This document shows positions 1-10,909 of a DNA stretch of 64,000 bases, piece by piece. Both the position numbers and the translations under genes were made by a program. Position 1 is the stretch's first letter. Each line of letters opens with the position of its first letter. Source of the DNA: Sepiola atlantica (taxonomy: Eukaryota > Mollusca > Cephalopoda > Sepiida > Sepiolidae); assembly GCA_963556195.1 (NCBI GenBank), contig OY744522.1, forward strand, positions 38,103,763-38,167,762. Reading direction: 5' to 3'. The notes beneath the pieces were generated by a model. It did no database searches. It was not told the DNA's origin and saw nothing but the letters and a program-made list of their open reading frames with translations.

Positions 1-241
1 GTACATTCTTCTGTTTCAAGCTGATCAACCATATATTTTACCCAACAATATTTATATTTCAACACAGCCTTGTCAATGTACAAGTGTCGTGTCCCAATCT
101 CATATCACCCGTATGGAAAATTATAGTGTGTACATTTCATATTAAATTTCAACTAATAACAATGTCACCGTATAATAAATAGGTGTTGACAGATTCATCT
201 ACACTCGGGTATGTTTTAATAAATAAATAAACACACAAACG

Positions 242-242
242 T

Positions 243-312
<70 letters not shown>
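242..312. repeat. (AT)n microsatellite
   Basis: Nearly pure AT dinucleotide tract with one GT interruption near its end. Both flanks are AT-rich and show no gene. Confidence 0.97.
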
Positions 313-719
313 ATTACTATTTCATATGTACACACTAATATTATAACATAATATATTACGTAGATATTTCTTCAGTATTTACTCCAATAGTGCTCAATAC
401 ATGTGTAGAACGTCGTAGTAATACAAAAATATACTTATGGCAATTAAGCTACACGTTTGTCTCGAGAGAAACCATGAGATGATAATATTGATTTATATTT
501 TTAGTTAAGGATTCCTACTCTAGCTTTTAATAAACCAGAGTCCTAGCTTTTTATCACTTCTATATCATCAATGTGTCAACCAAGCAGTTAGCCTGACGAA
601 TTCCTTTGATTAAATGAAACACAGACGTTTCTGTGTAACTCACTTGCGATCATTATATTTGAATATTACTACTAAGCATGTTGAAGTAAATACTGAAACA
701 AAAATATATACGTTGTATA
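313..719. other. AT-rich stretch, nothing recognised
   Basis: I see no coding pattern, RNA gene or clear repeat here. A 68-codon open frame from 614 runs straight into the (CT)n(AT)n tract and is not credible as a gene. Confidence 0.6.
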
Positions 720-721
720 TT

Positions 722-820
<99 letters not shown>

Positions 821-863
821 TTGCGTACAATACAGGTTGAACATTGCTTCAAGAATTCAAAAC

Positions 864-935
<72 letters not shown>
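720..935. repeat. Compound (CT)n(AT)n and (AT)n(GT)n microsatellites
   Basis: A (CT) run at 721-759 passes directly into (AT) up to 817. After a 50-bp spacer, (AT) resumes at 868 and becomes (GT) at 915-935. Confidence 0.95.
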
Positions 936-937
<2 letters not shown>

Positions 938-1047
938 TCATGTCGATCATTCTTGGGGATATTAAAATTAGATTCGTCTGTTTCATTATAACTTTTTTTT
1001 TATTTTTTCCATGTTTCTGATGGACTTTTTTTTAATTAAAATTTAAA

Positions 1048-1079
1048 AAAGTAAATGTTCCTTACGGAACATTTACTTT
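1048..1079. repeat. Perfect 14-bp hairpin
   Basis: The arms AAAGTAAATGTTCC and GGAACATTTACTTT enclose the loop TTAC. It lies just beyond the hammerhead-like motif at 1090-1129 on the 3' side of the minus-strand Penelope-like remnant. It could be a terminal structure of that element or a simple foldback; no function is claimed. Confidence 0.9.
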
Positions 1080-1089
1080 CTTAAAGTTT

Positions 1090-1129
1090 CACGAACGTTT
1101 TCGATTATTCGTCGAATCATCCTCAGGTG
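1090..1129 (-). ncRNA. Hammerhead-ribozyme-like motif
   Basis: On the minus strand, CAC is followed by CTGAGGA (fits the CUGANGA core), one extra T, a GATT/AATC stem II, then GAA. Next come the self-complementary AACGTT (stem III), C at the cleavage position, and GTG pairing with the first CAC (stem I). All core positions fit a type I hammerhead with a tiny stem III, except the one-nucleotide insertion between A9 and stem II. It lies about 300 bp downstream of a Penelope-like GIY-YIG remnant in the same orientation, where terminal modules of these elements are known to carry such ribozymes. Activity is inferred, not shown. Confidence 0.5.
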
Positions 1130-1135
1130 TCAAAA

Positions 1136-1137
<2 letters not shown>

Positions 1138-1211
<74 letters not shown>
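1138..1211. repeat. (AT)n microsatellite
   Basis: Uninterrupted TA dinucleotides directly next to the hammerhead-like motif. The open frames on both strands here are poly-(Ile-Tyr) artefacts. Confidence 0.97.
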
Positions 1212-1213
<2 letters not shown>

Positions 1214-1429
1214 TGGCAACATCTTTTCTTTTATACAAGTATCATTAAAAATAACGGACAGGTTCTTAGTTTCAGATGGAAACTGGCTGATAAAATTGCC
1301 AAAGCTTCCCAAAGCGCTTTCGGACCCTTCCAGGTCCATCGTCAGTGGAGTAATGTTAACCAGGCATAGACCTAGGAGTGAATATATATGCTATTTAGGC
1401 GGGGAAAATAAAGGACTGTGTTTAATTTA

Positions 1430-1973
1430 AATTTATATTCATAGGCATTTGAGTATATTAGTACTAATAGTATAATTAATCTTGTTAATAGCTGGTTTTT
1501 CTGTTTTAATGTATAGGGCTTCGAGTATGTGGAGTTTAAGTGTATTAGTATTTTGTGCGATGATTTTTGTGTTATCTACTAGAAGTTTACGGATATGTGA
1601 ACGTGGGCAGGAATGCTTTTTTAGAAGTGCTGGGTTATGGCGGAGTCGTTAGATAAATGCATAGTTAATCTTCTGGATACCGTCGTAACAGTCGACCCAA
1701 TGTATACATTTTCATGATTGTCGGAGACACATTCTCCCAAAGGGCATTTAAACTTGTATACGATGCCGGTCCTATCAAGAACTCTAATCCGGGGTGAAGA
1801 ATTATTATTAACAACCAGATTGGTAGTTTTAGTTTTATTATAATAGATAATTAGTTCTACTTTTTGTTTGGGTCGGTGGGGAGTACGTTTTTATCTATAA
1901 TGTTTTTGAGAACCTGTTCGTCTATTTTATAGAAAAAATATCCAGACACAAGATTTCCGTTATTTTTAATGAT

Positions 1974-1990
<17 letters not shown>
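1430..1990 (-). pseudogene. Penelope-like retroelement C-terminus (GIY-YIG), dead
   Basis: Minus-strand translation with frameshifts gives a recognisable Penelope-like tail. The order is a segment around EQVLKNIIDKNVLPTDPNKK (about 1860-1920), then VELIIYYNKTKTTNLVVNN, then a GIY-YIG core reading GIVYKFKCPLGEC (about 1735-1770) and NVYIGSTVTTVSRRL (about 1665-1710). Weak matches to the family end follow to about 1430. The reverse-transcriptase part is absent and an (AT)n tract lies at the 5' side. At least one frameshift near 1862 and later stops show that it is not functional. The hammerhead-like motif at 1090-1129 is in the right place to be its 3' terminal module. The 19-bp string GTATCATTAAAAATAACGG occurs in opposite orientations near 1241 and 1957, hinting at inverted terminal modules. 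Confidence 0.8.

Positions 1991-2043
<53 letters not shown>
1977..2043. repeat. (CA)n(AT)n microsatellite
   Basis: A short CA run at 1974-1982 continues into a pure AT tract at the 5' edge of the Penelope-like remnant. Confidence 0.95.
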
Positions 2044-2046
<3 letters not shown>

Positions 2047-2242
2047 ATCAAATAATATTAGACGCACTGCCATTATTATCTATAGTGAGGATTTTTTATA
2101 TGATTTATATTATAAGAGAAGGGGAACAAATATGAATCACTTCGTAATTTTCTTTCTTTTTTCTCTATGAAGATGCTTTTTTTAAACGAGTATTGACAAC
2201 AAAAAAAAAGGGAAACAAATAAATAAAATTACCGAGACGAAT

Positions 2243-2245
<3 letters not shown>

Positions 2246-2296
<51 letters not shown>
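2246..2296. repeat. (AT)n microsatellite
   Basis: Pure TA dinucleotides immediately before the SINE-like repeat unit that starts near 2298. Confidence 0.96.
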
Positions 2297-2297
<1 letters not shown>

Positions 2298-2299
<2 letters not shown>

Positions 2300-2740
2300 G
2301 CTATGTAGTGAGTAGTATTAACACAGCTGTTGTCGTGGCTTCAGTGCATGTTCCTTTCAGTAGTTGAACACTTTGACGATGGCTGCCTCTAAATAGTATT
2401 AATCTCTCGCTGATTTACCGGGTATTTAATAACGGCCGTGTGGACTATGACGCCGGAATTTGAGTTTTAAACATAACTTGTGTTCCGGAGTTCGAGTCCG
2501 GCGACCGGTATGAATAATCTTCTCTACACTGACGATTCCCGTAAGGTTGAAACGTATAAATATGTAGATAGAAAAACCCAAATATTTATAATTATTTGTC
2601 GCCCAAAAATCTATGATGGGCTTTGTCGTCAGTAGTATTAACACAGTCGACCAGTATGAATAATCGTCTTTACACTTACGATCCCGTAAGGATGACATGT
2701 ATACGCATATAGATAAAAGACACATATTTATAATTAAATA
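2298..2740 (+). repeat. tRNA-like SINE with partial tandem duplication
   Basis: A segment at 2430-2510 contains GGAGTTCGAGTCCGG, a close match to the RNA polymerase III B box, about 45 bp after a poor A-box-like GTGTGGACTATG. The following body (2508-2600, starting GACCGGTATGAATAATC) recurs imperfectly at 2649-2740. A 29-bp piece containing GTAGTATTAACACAG occurs at 2298-2326 and again at 2615-2643. This looks like a tRNA-derived SINE copied in tandem; the family is not identified. Confidence 0.5.
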
Positions 2741-2761
2741 TATATATACCTATGATGTTAC

Positions 2762-2800
2762 TGTTTGCAGTCTTGCGTTTTGCCACTAGACCACAAACAC
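2762..2800 (-). repeat. Possible tRNA-like head (A-box-like)
   Basis: On the minus strand, GTGGTCTAGTGGCAAAACGC resembles the 5' half of a tRNA including the A box. No convincing B box follows. It is probably a truncated SINE head; weak evidence. Confidence 0.3.
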
Positions 2801-2939
2801 CTTGCCGAAATATGTACGTTTTTTATCGCCATGAAATTACGTAGTTTTTTGTTATTGTTCTTACTGGCGATAGAACATAGCTTTTTTCCCGTATTTTTCC
2901 ACTTCTTAAGCGGTAAAGAACATATACGCGCTATATTTC

Positions 2940-2940
<1 letters not shown>

Positions 2941-2999
<59 letters not shown>
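2941..2999. repeat. (AT)n microsatellite
   Basis: Pure AT tract bordering the hammerhead-bearing direct-repeat element at 3005-3505. Confidence 0.96.
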
Positions 3000-3003
<4 letters not shown>

Positions 3004-3004
3004 A

Positions 3005-3505
3005 GGAAGGTTTATTTTATAAAGCATCTTTTGAATGTTAATATAAATATAGAGGCAAAATGCCTTCAAAGAAACCATGTATTAGATGAGAGTAATTAAA
3101 TCAAAAGAAAAGATAAAAATATTTCAAAACATTTATCAAAATATTTCAAAATACCTTCCGTTTTTTTACTTCATCTTGATTTTTTTTTTTAGCTAATATT
3201 TCGCTTGATAAAAACAAGCTTCGACAGAGCTTAGACAATTAAAGGTATGACCTTCTTTTAACGTAATATCTTTCTTGGTCTTGTAGAAGTGTATCGTCCG
3301 ATGTTGTGGACTAATGGTGAAAATGTCTGTTTTAAATAGAACTTGATTACACATGGTCGCTGGTAGTTATAAATAAGGAAAGTTCATTTTATAAAGCATC
3401 TTTTGAATGTTTATATAAATATAGAGGCAAAATGCCCTCAAAGACACCATGTATTAGATGCGAGTAATTAAATAAAAAAAAAAAAGAAAAATATTTCAAA
3501 ACATT
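3005..3505 (-). mobile_element. Retrozyme-like or PLE-derived element with 372-bp direct repeat
   Basis: About 125 bp at 3005-3140 recurs in the same orientation at 3378-3505 (period 372 bp, shared strings such as ATAAAGCATCTTTTGAATG and GAGGCAAAATGCC). Between the two lies a minus-strand hammerhead-like fold. A second, single-unit copy lies on the plus strand at 22140-22470, so this is a dispersed family. One and a third tandem units carrying a hammerhead fold match the organisation reported for metazoan retrozymes and for Penelope-like terminal modules. There is no coding capacity. The assignment to retrozymes is an inference from structure. Confidence 0.6.
3191..3231 (-). ncRNA. Degenerate hammerhead-like fold
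   Basis: On the minus strand AGCT precedes CTGTCGA (core CUGANGA with A6 changed to T). One extra A follows, then a five-pair stem II GCTTG/CAAGC, GAA, the short stem III A-TA-T, and AGCT pairing with the first AGCT. The stem sequences differ from the sister copy at 22331-22369 yet still pair, which supports a real RNA fold. The A6 change should abolish cleavage. Confidence 0.5.
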
Positions 3506-3581
3506 GTGTTTTCTGTTTGTCTTTTTCACACATCTTGTCTTTCACGGCATTTCATTTTTATGATATATCGTGCATTTTACC

Positions 3582-3584
<3 letters not shown>
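3506..3584 (+). mobile_element. Fragment of PLE terminal module
   Basis: The segment with GTTTGTCTTTTTCACACATC and the end TATCGTGCATTTTACC matches 18016-18085 and both arms of the palindrome at 28541-28770. At 3585 it stops directly at an (AT)n tract, as the other copies do. Confidence 0.7.
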
Positions 3585-3667
<83 letters not shown>

Positions 3668-3700
3668 CATATATATATATACATATATATATACATATGT
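3585..3700. repeat. (AT)n microsatellite with CAT interruptions
   Basis: A long TA tract with regular ACATATAT interruptions in its second half. All open frames over it are repeat artefacts. Confidence 0.97.
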
Positions 3701-3828
3701 ATATGATTATTTTTATTCATACAGACATGTACACAATCCGCGAAACTGGCATGTCGATGTTGTCGATTAACAGCTGTTAGTAACTTAGATCTTATAAAGT
3801 AGAATTAAAATCCGGTCCTTGCTTCAGA

Positions 3829-3853
3829 TCATATATATATATGTGTGTGTGTG

Positions 3854-3927
<74 letters not shown>
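3829..3927. repeat. (AT)n(GT)n(AT)n microsatellite
   Basis: An AT tract split by a short GT run at 3840-3854. Confidence 0.96.
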
Positions 3928-3930
<3 letters not shown>

Positions 3931-4888
3931 TGTGTAATCCTACATTCCTTTATATCGCGGTAATGTGTGTAGTGTTGCGGCGTTTTGCGATTAAAAGGTG
4001 AAAAATAAGTTAGATCACTACTAATGATGGTCAGGGATATATGCCTTCCAATCCGATATTCCTGTATTTTGCGCTAAGGTAGAAAGCATACCGACGTCGT
4101 GCATTTAAAAGATGAAATAGTCATGTCATTTAAAAAATAAGTAAACATCAGACTACCAATTCAGAGAAAGAAAGAATAAATAAGTTCAAATAGAAAGTAT
4201 GGGGAAATATTTACCGACGCAGAAATCTGTAGTCTTATTGAACAGTGGTTGATAAAAGAGATGATAGTCTTTGCGATTTTACAGCGTCCTTCAAGTATTC
4301 TGGATTAACCGATGTATGTTTAGTTTTAAAACGATTAAAAAGTAGAACCTTCTGAATCTGGTGGCGGTGGTTGTAGAAAAATAGTAGCGAGTAAAAGTCG
4401 ATGCTATCTTCTCTTTGGAAGGTTTGTTTGGGAGAGTCAGGGAAGACGGGTAAAATATAATAAATATGGAATAAGGATGAGCTGAACGCAACAATTCTGG
4501 AAACACCCATGAGTTTTAAGTAATTGAACAGATTAGCATATAAGTGGTCGGTTATTTTCCTATAATGTATGAAGGTGTACGGGAAAAACGACTTTATTTT
4601 GTATATATAAAAAATACACTTATATTTATCTTTAAAATAAATCATATAAAGTAATTGATATATGAGGGTATGTGTAGGGGTATAGATTGTTATCTGAGTT
4701 TAGTATTTTCAGTTACTTATGCATGTACATGACCCATAAGAACTATTTGTTTTGAAAAAATACATGATTAATTCTATGACTTAAAATAAACAATGTCTTT
4801 AAGCGGACGTAAACTACTATAATATATTTTGTGTTTGCTCCTTATTTGTAACTAGATTTGAAAAATTATTTAAATCATTAAAATACTC
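3928..4888. other. AT-rich region, no gene recognised
   Basis: A 136-codon open frame on the minus strand (4235-4645) has low-complexity composition and no family features that I recognise. Nothing else stands out. Confidence 0.5.
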
Positions 4889-4889
4889 G

Positions 4890-4926
<37 letters not shown>

Positions 4927-5026
4927 GTAGAGAGAAAGAGAAAGAAAGAGAGAACTAGGGAAAGAGAGACTCTCTTTTAATGTTTTATATTTACTGGGAT
5001 CGTTTGGATTTTAGTTAACAGTAGAA

Positions 5027-5057
<31 letters not shown>
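4889..5057. repeat. (CA)n(TA)n, (GA)-rich and (AT)n tracts
   Basis: CA dinucleotides pass into TA at 4907-4926, followed by an impure GA stretch to about 4968 and a second AT tract at 5031-5057. Confidence 0.9.
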
Positions 5058-5062
<5 letters not shown>

Positions 5063-5499
5063 TATAAATGAATATTAAATTATTAATACGTACAGTGCAG
5101 AAAAGTAACAATTTCAGACGGTCGGGAGGCGCGAACTCGGTTCACAGAGTCAGCCTGGAATCTGCAAGCAGTCGTCATATCCAATCGTCCAACGGAAACT
5201 GTCACGTAATTAAGGGAAATCAAGATCTATATGTACCTAGAAGCGGGCACAGATAGAAGACTAGTCGAGAGTGATCGACGAACGTATTCGGAACTTTGCA
5301 TTAAAGCTTTTTAATAGTCTATTTTTAACATTCCCGAGAGTGCTCAACATACATTTCTTAAAGGGGCTTAGTATAATATTTATAAATAAATATTAATACC
5401 TACATATATATATATATAAATTTTTGCTAAATAAAAAACAAAAACAACAGTATAATCATTATTCAGTTTGTTACACTTTAGTTGTCAGATAGACACTAT

Positions 5500-5589
5500 T
5501 ATATATATATATATTAATATATATATATATATTAATATATGTATATATATATCTATTAATATATGTATATATATATATATATTAATATA

Positions 5590-5657
<68 letters not shown>

Positions 5658-5670
5658 TATGTATATATAT
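5500..5670. repeat. Higher-order (AT)n array
   Basis: AT blocks are broken at roughly 20-30 bp intervals by TATTAATATATG, giving a secondary periodicity on top of the dinucleotide repeat. Confidence 0.93.
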
Positions 5671-6542
5671 CTTGTCACGAATGCCGCCGGTCGGGACCAC
5701 CGAATGACAATACGTGACAATGATAAAAAAAAATAAAATAAAAAAATAGTCGTACGGAGTGGCTCGTAATATCCCAGGGTTCAAAAGAACGACAAAAGAC
5801 ATTAGGGTTAAATTTATACTCATTTATTTAATCGAAACAATATACTAAAAAGGGTAAATATATCTATAAAACAAAACAAAAGAAAACATGAAAACAAAAG
5901 TCTATTAATAAACGTGGGGGAGAAACTTGTCTATTATAGTCCTATAGCAATAGGATTCATCTTTCACATAAAATATACATATATATGAGATAGCCTTAGA
6001 GGCAAAATGTCCGAGGAGAGATAGTCAAGTTATCACTTACATTGGATACATTGTTCATTTGAGGGTCGGTATTTCCGGCAAGTCGTAATAGCTATGTTTC
6101 TCTGCAAATGTAGTTTTTATTTTTGTTATATCTTCAAATACATTTTTCCTCAGGAAAACAATTCCCGGTCGCTTGTTTTAAATTCGAAGGTTCTTTTCTT
6201 ATATCGGGAGAAAAGATACATTCCAGCTTTCTCGCACGCGGCTACCGTCTCATCTTTGTGTAGTATCTCTTTCTCGCGCGCGGCTAAAGTTTTTTCTGTC
6301 TTAGCTCGGTATCTGCCTCCTCATGACTGACTGTCCCCTCGTGCAGGTGTCCTCAAAGTGTGACCGTCTTAACCCGGTGACTCATCCTTCCTCGCGGGCA
6401 GTTAAATTCCTTTTTCTTCTCCCTCCCTTTCTCCTTCTTCTTCTCGGCCGTGTCGGCTAAAAATAGACATGACCCCACAAGGTCCAACCTGGCTGCTGAA
6501 ATGATTTCTCGGATCTCGTCATGTACAAATATGTGAAGATGA

Positions 6543-6545
<3 letters not shown>
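5671..6545. other. Mixed region, possible LTR remnant, no gene
   Basis: The start TGTCACGAATGCCGCCGGTC and a CG-richer stretch at 6220-6480 resemble LTR or leader DNA, but I find no matching second LTR, target duplication or coding domain. The 78-codon frame at 6094 has no recognisable features. Confidence 0.3.
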
Positions 6546-6546
<1 letters not shown>

Positions 6547-6597
<51 letters not shown>

Positions 6598-6677
6598 TAC
6601 AGATGTCTTTCGCAGTTTCCTATTCTTAATCTCGATAGATCTCCCTACATTTGTAACAATATATATATATATATATC

Positions 6678-6716
<39 letters not shown>
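6547..6716. repeat. Two (AT)n microsatellites
   Basis: TA tracts at 6547-6597 and 6659-6716, separated by about 60 bp of unique sequence. Confidence 0.95.
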
Positions 6717-6718
<2 letters not shown>

Positions 6719-7175
6719 ACTCCAGTGTGTAATAAGCCTCCGAGCAGAAGAGTTCTTACATTTTTGCTTGTATTTAAAGCCTTCAAACAGAAAATCAAGC
6801 AGAGCACTACCGACATCTCATGCTCTTTTACGACATGAAAAGGAAAAACTCTACATAAAACTGCATAAAGATATGCCATGTGTATGGTGAGAATGTTGTT
6901 ACAGAACGGGTGTGCCAAGAATGGTTAGCTCGAATCTGAAAATAATTTTTTTCAGTCAGAGATTCTCCTCGCTCTGGTTAGCCCAAGATGATCGACAAGT
7001 GAAAATTGTAGGTGAACCAGATTGCCGTTTGACAACCAGACAAATCGCAGCATTCTCAAAATGTTCAAATCGATCATAGAAAATGAATTGCATGAACTCT
7101 GTTATCTTCCTAAACTTGATGTTTGGGGATTTCTTTCCTAAGAAGGATGAACAAACTTTTTGGCCAACTAATATA

Positions 7176-7757
7176 CAGGGTGATTCATAAGTCCCTTAGC
7201 TATTTATTTTTGAAATGTTTGGACATGAAAATTCTTAAGCCCAACAACTTGAAGGGTTCGTTGAACGCAGCTATATGATGTCGATAACACTTGAGCAGCC
7301 TGGCGAATTGATGTTGAAGGTTTTGTTTTAAACAAGGTTTGGATTTCTTCTTCTTTTGCATCATTACGTTTCGGAGCACCTGGTTTTTGAGCATGATGGA
7401 CGCTTCCAGTTTCATTGAATTTTTAAAAAATTGCGCGCATGGTGTTGTGCGAAGGAGGCTTTCTGTTCACATCACGTTTCCATTGCCTTTCAACAAGTGT
7501 GGGAGATTCATCAAATTTGGCAAAAATTTGCTCTTCAATTGTAAATGACATACTGACTGGAAAAAAAAGCACATATGATGATTTACACAAATTTAAATAA
7601 ATAAAAATAAATATATATATAAACAAATATATAAACGAACAAATTTAAAATAACAAATAGCAGTAATTAGAGAGTAAGATAACAATTATCAAACGTTCAT
7701 AGTATGTTTGTGCTTCATATGGTAATCATTTTAAATAGCTAAGCGACTTAGAATATA
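7176..7757 (-). mobile_element. Deleted mariner/Tc1-type transposon
   Basis: The ends are inverted repeats. The left end CAGGGTGATTCATAAGTCCC continues into TTAGCTATTTA; the right end, read inward, gives ATTCTAAGTCGCTTAGCTATTTA. The element is about 580 bp, half the usual mariner length. On the minus strand the frames at 7555-7423 and 7415-7200 read as the N-terminal helix-turn-helix region of a mariner-like transposase (start MSFTIEEQIFAKFDESPTLV), but the DDE catalytic part is missing. An (AT)n tract sits at the right end. It is a non-autonomous deletion derivative. Confidence 0.75.
7423..7555 (-). pseudogene. Mariner-like transposase N-terminus
   Basis: The open frame begins MSFTIEEQIFAKFDESPTLV and continues with ERQWKRDVNRKPPSHNTMRAI, the helix-turn-helix region at the start of one mariner-like transposase group. 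It breaks near 7423, continues in another frame to about 7200, and has no catalytic aspartates. It lies inside the terminal inverted repeats of the 7176-7757 element. Confidence 0.7.
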
Positions 7758-7849
7758 TATATATATACTATTGTTAAAAACATATGTATCATTATTACTT
7801 ACAGATATAAAGGTTTCATGCTTATGCAACCTTTAGTGTATGAGATGCT

Positions 7850-7945
7850 AATTACTGCCGGTCGAAGGATTCGAACCCAGTTGCAAAGTCACATTTGACT
7901 TCGTGACCTGATATTCAACCCCCAGGCCACCACCAACTAATGAAA
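7850..7945 (-). repeat. tRNA-derived SINE (minus strand)
   Basis: Read on the minus strand, GGTGGCCTGGGGGTTGA (A-box region) is followed about 45 nt later by CTGGGTTCGAATCC, an almost perfect pol III B box. The cloverleaf is not intact enough for a functional tRNA. No clear tail or target duplication was found. Confidence 0.6.
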
Positions 7946-8087
7946 TGAAAAGAATATAAACTCTATAAATGTCAAATAAGCGGACATATACAGTAAGCTA
8001 AGTCAGATAGTGTTCAATAGCAGAGGCTGGAACATCGCCTTACGCCTAGTGTGACTGCTATTTTTAAACTCTCATAGAGGCCCAATC

Positions 8088-8090
<3 letters not shown>

Positions 8091-8162
<72 letters not shown>
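8091..8162. repeat. (AT)n microsatellite
   Basis: Pure AT tract directly upstream of the LINE fragment at 8165. Confidence 0.97.
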
Positions 8163-8164
<2 letters not shown>

Positions 8165-8890
8165 TACCTGCTAAATAAGAACTAGACGTCCCCCCGCTGT
8201 AGCAGAATTACACAAGGTGATCGACTCCCTAACCCGCGGCAGAGCTCCAGGAAAAGAAGCATCCACCCTGAAATCATCAAGGTGGAAAAGTAGACAGCCC
8301 TGGAACAACAATATGCTGACCACCAATACCAAGATGAAAGTGTACCGCGAACTGCGTGTTCAGCACCCTGCTCTACGGCAGTGAATCATGCGCCCTCTAC
8401 TACCGCCAAGAGAACAGACTCAACATCTTCCACCTTCTCAACCTCGGGAGAATCCTAGGAATAACCTGGAAGGACCACGTTTCAAACAGAACCGTCCTTG
8501 CTTAGATGTGGACATTCCAAGCATGTTCGCTCCGCTTACCCAACGACGACTCCGGTAGTTTGGTCACGCTATGTGAATGAACGATGAGAGGATCCCAAAG
8601 GATATTCTATACGGAATACCGGTCCTACGCTACAAAGATGTCTTCAAGCGAGACATGAGAGCAGTTGGCATCGACCCAGCAACCTGAGAGTATGTGGCTG
8701 AAATCTGTAGCCACAGGAGAAGTGCTGTGAAGGCATGGTTAAGGAGGAGTGGGGAGAGAAAAGGCCAACAGTGGAGGAAGTGGTGAGCACACAGACGGCG
8801 TAGGTCTACAACAGAGCTCTCGCAGCCAGAGATTACCTACATCCGTGGCAACTGCAATAGGGCCTGCCGATCCAGGATAGGCTTGCACAG
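8165..8890 (+). pseudogene. Internally deleted LINE (reverse-transcriptase family) remnant
   Basis: Frame-shifted translation gives VAELHKVIDSLTRGRAPGKE (8197-8257), the start of a LINE RT domain, then jumps at about 8300-8330 to the post-RT segment: NTKMKVY, TLLYGSESCALYYRQENRL, NIFHLLNLGRILGITWKDHV, PKDILYGIPVLRYKDVFKRD and AVGIDPAT. About a kilobase of RT palm, including YADD, is missing. Stops and at least two frameshifts confirm decay. From memory the tail is RTE-like; the clade is uncertain. Confidence 0.8.
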
Positions 8891-8904
8891 TCACAGCAGA
8901 CGCA

Positions 8905-9410
8905 GCAATTCAACGAACTAATCTGAAAAAGACGGATGTCAACAACAAATATACTTTATAAAAACATTTAAAATGATATACATGAATCAATTCATGTAAC
9001 CGTATTACCGTGTTCGTCGTCGACGTTAATATTGAAATCAAATTGTCAAAAAAGCGGAAAAAGAAAGGAAAATAGCCAAAATGGTATTTATCTAAGAAAA
9101 ATACTGCAGTTTCTCCATCGGCAAAACACACGGAACATTTTTTAAATCTTAATTATATGAACAATTTGTCGAAAAGTGCATCAATGACGGCTCTGAAATA
9201 AAATATTATTACCACTAATAACCATTGAGCTTCACAACATAAATCTAATATCATGTCAGGCTTGAAACAGGAGTCTGCGGTTTAGGGTACGGATGCTTGA
9301 AATTAATTTTGTAGATTCAGTCTACAAAATTCCATACATTATTGTATCTCACAGAGCACATACTTAAAAGGCAATTTTATTTTGAATGTTAATATTTTAT
9401 TTAATATTAA
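8905..9410. other. No gene recognised
   Basis: AT-rich sequence with one small perfect hairpin near 9305-9331 (AATTTTGTAGA/TCTACAAAATT). Nothing else identified. Confidence 0.5.
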
Positions 9411-9414
9411 ATAT

Positions 9415-9690
9415 GCATGGTATGGGGGAATTACTGTGATGGAACAATAGGAGCAAATTAAAATATTGGGTTCCGCTGTAGGGGTTAGTTACTCCTCCTG
9501 TAACAGAGGATATATTGAGATAAATATTAAGATGGGGCACTACTTGATTAATTAATTATTCATTCAGGGAATGGGGGAGGAATTACTGTAATGGGACGAT
9601 AGGTGTAAAATAGAATAATAATAAGATAGGCGTGTCCTTACTTTTAGGGGTTGGTTAATCCTTCTGCGACAGAGTTTTATTTTAATAACC
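9415..9690. repeat. Diverged direct duplication
   Basis: 9415-9510 and 9565-9690 share, in the same order, ATGGGGGA.. GAATTACTGT, a GGGACGATAGG-like string, TAGGGGTTRGTTA and a CTCCTRYRACAGAG end. The family is not recognised. Confidence 0.5.
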
Positions 9691-10034
9691 AATAACCGAG
9701 TCACGTGATGCACCAGACAAGACATTTAAATCGTACGCGCATACCACCTCGGCGAAAGTAACCCAAAGAGAGATTTTATCTCCCACAGGAAGATTATATA
9801 TTAAAAAAAATGTCTCAACGTGATAATGACTTTTTAAAAATCAAAAGCTTGTTTGATCTTTAAGGTTAATAAATTTGTATATTTATTTTGGAGAAAAAAA
9901 AACCCACACATCGTTATATGACTACATTTTATTCTTAATTTAAATTTAAAGCGATGATTTCCAAGGTCGAAGTTTTATTTCAATATATATCATAGACCTA
10001 CGACAGTAGGTGTATAATATTCTTAATATGTATA
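9691..10034. other. No gene recognised
   Basis: AT-rich sequence without a recognisable coding, RNA or repeat signature. Confidence 0.5.
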
Positions 10035-10086
10035 TTATGGAAATCGCTCCAGACAAGGCATGAAGTCATTTTATGTAAGGAGCTAA
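10035..10086 (-). repeat. LINE 3'-tail fragment
   Basis: The segment with CCAGACAAGGCATGAAGTCA and TGTAAGGAGCTA matches the 3' ends of the LINE copies at 23128, 62606 and (reversed) 46560-46620. It is either a heavily 5'-truncated LINE or a SINE that borrowed that tail. Confidence 0.65.
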
Positions 10087-10838
10087 AAAAAACTACTTCA
10101 AGATCAAAAACTAGCAAACAATAAGTGTTAGATGGATAAATTCCGAGCCAGAAAACAGCAATTTTTCCCCTTTGTCAGAAACATCGCTAATTGAATGTTA
10201 GGACTAAAATACAAAATAAGTGAAGCGAGAGTCACGATGCTGACGAAAATAAACCCATGGTCCACTTTCGACTCTCCTTAAATTGGGGTGCAATAGAAAA
10301 GTGAGTTGCCTGTGCGGAAATTAATCATGGGTCAATTCCCACCTGTGTCCAAATCGATGTTAGAAACATGTTTTAAAAGGTTAAATGTTTCGGGAGGGTG
10401 GAGGGTCAATATGGCTAGACAGGACGATTATTTTATCCAGAGATTCGCAACCCGATGATTTGGTCAACAGCCGTGACTTCTTATCCTAACCTTATTGCAC
10501 TCACTACAGAAACGAGACAAATTATAATGCTTTATATATGTTTATATACGCACTACCGATTGCATAGAGCACTCAATTCTTTTACGAAAAACTATGCCTT
10601 ACGCTAAGGAGAAAATCGTTTTTCGTTACTAAAGAGCTCAATAATTTGTTTAAAAAGTGCATATAGGAGCATATACCAGGAAATCTTGCCCGTCGTTTTT
10701 AGGTGGGTGCCGGTGAAGAGTGCTACCTGGTACAGGAATAATAATAGACAGTTCAATGGGAGCACAGAGGTCATCCAGTCCATAGTGCCGTAGGTAGGAA
10801 GGAAATCACCGACCAGACTTCACACACACACATACAAC

Positions 10839-10841
<3 letters not shown>
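10087..10841. other. No gene recognised
   Basis: AT-rich single-copy-looking sequence. I see no feature I can support. Confidence 0.5.

Positions 10842-10880
<39 letters not shown>
10842..10880. repeat. (AT)n microsatellite
   Basis: Short pure AT tract preceded by a CACACACA run. Confidence 0.95.
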
Positions 10881-10882
<2 letters not shown>

Positions 10883-10909
10883 CACCCCTTCGCCTCATTT
10901 CCAAGCCAT

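Noticed and set aside
4235..4645. 136-codon minus-strand frame
   Set aside because: No domain, no supporting context, and composition matches AT-rich background. A second frame overlaps it on the same strand.
7850..7945. Functional tRNA gene
   Set aside because: A and B boxes are recognisable but acceptor and anticodon stems do not pair well and no anticodon loop is defined. A SINE head is more likely.
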